NCBI RefSeq assembly: GCF_002575655.3
Contig: NC_053035.3
Coordinates: forward strand, 381,463,792 to 381,527,791
DNA: 64,000 bases
DNA from: Aegilops tauschii subsp. strangulata
Taxonomy: Eukaryota > Streptophyta > Magnoliopsida > Poales > Poaceae
Direction of reading: 5' to 3'
Under the pieces are notes generated by a model. That model had not been told where the DNA came from and searched no databases. It worked only from the letters and a program-made list of their open reading frames with translations. A program made the translations under genes and the position numbers. Position 1 is the stretch's first letter. Each line of letters starts with the position of its first letter. Shown here piece after piece: positions 58,060-64,000 of the stretch.

Positions 58060-58368
58060 CCACGGCACTCGAGGAGTGCTGGTGGTGCACCGAGCGCTGC
58101 CTCGACTAGGGCGTCGGCGGCGCCCCGACCTCATCGTCGACGACGCCACGCTGCTCATCCACCATGGCGTCAAGGCCGACGAGGAGTCCAGCAAGGTCGC
58201 CGACCCGGAATCCACCGACAACCCCGTCATGCTCGCCATCGTCCGCACAAGTACCGCAAGATGGAGGAGTGGCTCGTCAGCGTCTCCGAGGAGACCACCA
58301 CCGACGTCAAGCAGATGCAGGAGTCCAGCACTCTCCTGTTCCACGCCATCAACGTCACCAAGAGCAAG
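58060..58368 (+). pseudogene. S-adenosylhomocysteine hydrolase exon fragment
   Basis: Three consecutive frames reproduce a continuous stretch of plant adenosylhomocysteinase. ALEECWWCTERCLD is followed by a stop; RPDLIVDD, ATLLIHHGVKADEE and DPESTDNP follow; then, in another frame, KYRKMEEWLVSVSEETTTDV and QMQESSTLLFHAINV, ending TKSK before a GT splice donor at 58369-58370. The WWCTER, DLIVDD and DPESTDN blocks belong to the substrate-binding region of the enzyme, which hydrolyses S-adenosylhomocysteine to adenosine and homocysteine in the methyl cycle. One stop and at least two frameshifts make it non-functional. The retained splice donor indicates DNA-level capture rather than retroposition. 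Confidence 0.75.
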
Positions 58369-58913
58369 GTATACTTCCGTTCTTCCCATTTTACAGAGTT
58401 TCAGATCTGATGCTCTGTTTCAGCATAGCATAGCAGTATTGATTCACATGGTTCAAATTACGTTAAAAGCACTGCAACTGTGGTTCAGATTTTGAATAAC
58501 TTTTTTGTTTATCAGGTTGCCTACTTAGCTTCCATGGACACGTACACATACGGTTAATACAAAAAACGTTTGCAATTTAATTACCTACTATACCCCCGTC
58601 CTGGTCTATAAGTAGGATTTAACTAATAAAATACGAATGAATGTCGCCAAAGATTATATCGTTGGATTCGTATTTGAACGTAGTTTCCAGTATACAATTT
58701 TTGTAACATGCATTAACACTTTTTGGTTAAATTTAAGGTTATATAGCAGCAAAGCGTTTGCCCGCAACACACACGGCTTATTCCATCACAAACAGCTCGG
58801 ATGGATCAACTGTATGCCATGTATCGCACACGCAACTCTAATCTGATACGGGCTTGATGTCTCCGACATCGCTCGCACAATTTGTCTTATTTGCCACGTA
58901 TCACTGTGCCGAC
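58369..58913. other. Intron-derived and unassigned sequence
   Basis: It follows the splice donor of the SAHH fragment. From about 58740 it includes motifs such as AAAGCGTTTGCCCGCAACAC and CATCACAAACAG that resemble CACTA subterminal repeats. No gene is supported. Confidence 0.35.
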
Positions 58914-59060
58914 CTCTGCTCGCGTCCCTTAGCAAGCTCTGCTCGCCGTTAGGTGCTACGGCGCACTCTGCTCGCGTCCTTTGGCGCGCTCTTCTCGCGT
59001 CCGTTGGCGCGCTCTGCTCGCGTCTGTCGGCGCGCTCTGCTCGCGTCCGTCGGCACGCTC
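58914..59060. repeat. Minisatellite, ~23-bp unit
   Basis: About six copies of CTCTGCTCGCGTCCGTYGGCG with substitutions and one longer variant. A further partial copy lies at 59195-59215, after the TA repeat. Confidence 0.85.
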
Positions 59061-59100
59061 GGCTTGTGGACAACTTTTTCTTGCGTGTTCAACTGCTATA

Positions 59101-59103
<3 letters not shown>

Positions 59104-59165
<62 letters not shown>
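59104..59165. repeat. (TA)31 microsatellite
   Basis: 62 bases of uninterrupted AT dinucleotides. It generates spurious Tyr-Ile frames on both strands. Confidence 0.97.
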
Positions 59166-59167
<2 letters not shown>

Positions 59168-59384
59168 TTGCTCGCCGTTGAGGCGACCGCGGAGCGCTCT
59201 GCTCGCGTTCCTCTCTGCGCGCTCTGCCAGCAGCTGGGCATGCGCGTGATCACATGGGGGCCCCATATGCATGCGGTTGCGCCGCGCGCGTTGCCACGCG
59301 ATGCAGTTACGTGCGGCACGATGTGGAGTTACGCGCTGCAAATTAGAACTGCCATCAGGGCCTACCGATATTCCTGGCCGTCCG

Positions 59385-61116
59385 TGTTGGGGAACGCAGT
59401 AATTTCAAAAAAAGATCCTACGCACACGCATGATCATGGTGATGCATAGCAACGAGAGGGGAGAGTGTAGCCCACGTACCCTCGTAGACCATAAGCGGAA
59501 GCGTTATGACAACGCGGTTGATGTAGTCGTACGTCTGCACGATCTGACCGATCCTAGTACCGAAAGTACGGCACCTCCGCGATCTGCACACGTTCGGCTC
59601 GGTGACGTCCCACGAACTCTCGATCCACCTGACTGTCGAGGGAGAGCTTCGTCAGCACGACGGCATGATGACGGCGATGATGAAGCTACCGGGCAGGGCT
59701 TCGCCTAAGCACTGCAACGATATGACCGAGGTGGATTATGGTGGAGGGGGGCACCGCACACGGCTAAGAGATCAATGATCAACTTGTCTGTCCTAGGGTG
59801 CCCCCTGCCCTCGTATATAAAGGAGCAAGGGGGAGGCCGGCCGGCCCTAGGGCGTGCCAAGGAGGGGAGGAGTCCTCCTCCTAGTAGGAGTAGGAGTCCC
59901 TTTCCTAGTCCAACTAGGAGGGGGAAGGGGGAAGGAAGGAGAGGGAGGGAAAGTGGGGGCGCCGCCCCCCTCCTTGTCCAATTCGGACTCCACAAGGGGG
60001 GCGGCCAGCCCTAAGGCCCCCTCCTCCCTCTCTCACAAGGCCCATGTTGGCCCATTAGTTCCCCCGGGGGTTCCGATAACCCCCCGGCACTCCGATAATT
60101 ATCCGGTGACCCCCGAAACTCATCCAGTATCCGAATATAGTCATCCAATATATCGATCTTTATGTCTCGTCCATTTCGAGACTTCTCGTCATGTACGTGA
60201 TCACATCCGGGACTCCGAACTATCTTTGGTACATCAGAAACACATAAACTCATAATACTGATCGTCACCGAACTTTAAGCGTGCGGACCCTACGGGTTCG
60301 AGAACTATGTAGACATTACCGAGACTCATCTTCGGTCAATAACCAATAGGGGAACCTGGATGTTCATATTGGCTCCCACATATTCTACGAAGATCTTTAT
60401 CGTTCAAACCGCATAACAACATACGTTGTTCCCTTTGTCATCGGTATGTTACTTGCCCGAGATTTGATCGTCGGTATCTCAATACCTAGTTCAATCTCGT
60501 TACCGGCAAGTCTCTTTACTCGTTCCGTAATGCATCATCCCGCAACTAACTCATTAGTCACATTGCTTGCAAGGCTTATAGTGATGTGCATTATCGAGAG
60601 GGCCCAGAGATACCTCTGCGACAATCGAAGTGACAAATCCTAATCTCGATCTATGCCAACTCAACAAGTACCATCAGAGACACCTGTATAACACCTTTAT
60701 AATCACCCAGTTACGTTGTGACGTTTGGTAGCACACAAAGTGTTCCTCCGGTATTCGGGAGTTGCATAATCTCATAGTCATAGGAACATGTATAAGTCAT
60801 GAAGAAAGCAATAGCAATATATTAAACGATCAAATGCTAAGCTAACTGAATGGGTCAAGTCTATCACATCATTCTCTAATGATGTAAACCCGTTAATCAA
60901 ATGACAACTCATGTCTATGGTTAGGAAACATAACCATCTTTGATTCAACGAGCTTGTCAAGTAGAGGCATACTAGTCACACTCTGTTTGTCTATGTATTC
61001 ACACATGTACTAAGTTTCCGGTTAATACAATTCTAGCATGAATAATAAACATTTATCATGATATAAGGAAATATAAATAACAACTTTATTATTGCCTCTA
61101 GGGCATATTTCCTTCA
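59385..61116 (-). repeat. 3' LTR of the BARE1/WIS/Angela-type element (1732 bp)
   Basis: It runs from TGTTGGGGAACGCAG to the GCATATTTCCTTCA terminus and is colinear with the solo LTR at 10964-12701. The TATA motif is at 59814-59819. Confidence 0.95.
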
Positions 61117-61130
61117 GTCTCCCACTTGCA
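61117..61130 (-). other. Polypurine tract of the BARE-type element
   Basis: The minus strand reads GCAAGTGGGAGAC directly before the 3' LTR. Confidence 0.8.
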
Positions 61131-61144
61131 CTAGAGTCAATAGT

Positions 61145-61444
61145 CTAGATTACACAATTAATGATTCTAACACCCATGGAGTCTTGGTGCTGATCATGTT
61201 TTGCTCGTGAGAGAGGCTTAGTCAACGGGTCTGCAACATTCAGATCCATATGTATCTTGCAAATCTCTATGTCTCCATCCTTGACTTGATCGCGGATGGA
61301 AGTGAAGCATCTTTTGGTGTGCTTGGTTCTCTTGTGAAATATGGATTCCTTTGCTAAGGCAATTGCACCAGTATTGTCACAAAAGATTTTCATTGGAGCC
61401 GATGCACTAGGTATGACACCTAGATCGGATATGAACTCCTTCAT
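61145..61444 (-). pseudogene. BARE-type RNase H, C-terminal part
   Basis: 99 codons with MKEFISDLGVIPSAS, CDNTGAIALAKE and the terminal VADPLTKPLSRAKHDQH motif. It is in the same frame as the RT segment but separated from it by a TAG codon at about 61442-61444, which replaces the conserved Trp before KEF. Confidence 0.92.
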
Positions 61445-62032
61445 CTAGACTCCTTCATTTGCTGCTTCTAAAGCGGCTATGTACTCCGCTTCACACGTAG
61501 ATCCCGCCACGACGCTTTGCTTAGAACTGTACCAACTGACAGCTCCACCGTTCAATATACACACGTATTCGGTTTGTGACTTAGAGTCATCCGGATCAGT
61601 GTCAAAGCTTCCATAAACGAGAAACATATCCTTAGTCCTTTTTAGGTATTTCAGGATGTTCTTGACCGCTGTCCAGTGATCCACTCCTGGATTACTTTGG
61701 TACCTTCCTGCTAAACTAATAGCAAGGCACAGATCACGTCTGGTACACAGCATTGCATACATGATAGAGCCGATGGCTGAAGCATAGGGAACAACTTTCA
61801 TTTTATCTCTATCTTCTGAAGTGGTCGGGCATTGAGTCTGACTCAATTTCACACCTTGTAACACAGGCAAGAACCCTTTCTTTACTTGATCCATTTTGAA
61901 CTTCTTCAAAACTTTATCAAGGTATGTGCTTTGTGAAAGTCCAGTTAAGTGTCTTGATCTATCTCTATAGATCTTGATGCCCAATATATAAGCAGCTTCA
62001 CCGAGGTCTTTCATTAAAAAACTCTTGTTCAA
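61445..62032 (-). pseudogene. BARE-type RT C-terminal part and RNase H N-terminal part
   Basis: 195 codons: LMKDLGEAAYILGIKIYRDR, YASAIGSIMYAMLCTRRDL, KNILKYLKRTKDMFLVYG, then the RNase H start DPDDSKSQTEYVCILNGGAV and CEAEYIAALEAANEG. Between VYG and SFDTDPDD about a dozen residues usual for the family, including the first RNase H strand and its catalytic Asp, are missing, an apparent in-frame deletion. Confidence 0.92.
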
Positions 62033-62083
62033 GTATCCTTTTATGCTATCCAGAAATTCTATATCATTCCAATCAACAATATG

Positions 62084-64000
<1,917 letters not shown>

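Noticed and set aside
57145..58495. Proline/alanine-rich ORFs of up to 310 codons on both strands
   Set aside because: GC-rich low complexity with many mutually overlapping frames; only the SAHH-like blocks have family support, and they are spread over three frames.
30683..58913. A single giant CACTA element spanning the B3 fragment and the SAHH capture
   Set aside because: The two CACTA-type termini (30683 and 53703) have different sequences and the same orientation, and no matching right-hand terminus was found; they are treated as separate elements.
59066..59449. ORFs with long Tyr-Ile repeats
   Set aside because: They are direct translations of the (TA)31 microsatellite in both strands.

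Overview
The window reads as nuclear DNA of a Triticeae grass (wheat, Aegilops, barley or rye relative). The evidence is several LTRs of the BARE1/WIS/Angela copia type, tRNA-Asp-primed gypsy elements, Triticeae-style CACTA ends, and Stowaway and Tourist MITEs. By inspection most of the sequence is transposable element. Two intact-looking single-exon genes lie in a retrotransposon-poor island at about 17-29 kb. No rRNA, tRNA gene, CRISPR array or bacterial-type operon was seen.

Layout: 1-4482 is the 5' end of a minus-strand LTR element with a 3.77 kb LTR and an initiator-Met PBS. 4483-8984 holds dispersed repeats and an LTR fragment. 8985-16969 is a minus-strand copia element bounded by LTRs and a near-perfect TSD; its RNase H region is split by a BARE-type solo LTR. 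16970-29267 is the island: an ATL-type RING-H2 E3 ligase gene (17343-17948, -), MITEs, LINE remnants, a PLS-class PPR gene resembling MEF21 (23499-25256, -), a 1.19 kb PIF/Harbinger-like element carrying its own 187-codon ORF, and a broken LINE. 29268-31345 is a truncated BARE-type LTR abutting a CACTA end. 31521-53560 is a B3-domain gene fragment blown apart by two non-autonomous tRNA-Asp-primed elements (31659-46098, itself containing another at 32368-39600; and 46220-53291 in the opposite orientation). 53703-58900 is a second CACTA-like end with a ~660 bp tandem array, followed by a captured, decayed piece of an S-adenosylhomocysteine hydrolase gene. 59385-64000 is the 3' half of a BARE1/WIS/Angela copia element running off the right edge.

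The most informative result is the B3 gene. When the target-site duplications of the two retrotransposon insertions are collapsed, the reading frame runs uninterrupted through the B3 exon to a stop codon. This fixes the order of events: gene, then two insertions, then a third element inside one LTR. The three tRNA-Asp-primed elements lack recognisable pol but share an acidic ORF of unknown function and repeated copies of their polypurine-tract motif. No wholly new system is claimed. All similarity statements rest on motif recognition by eye, not on database searches.
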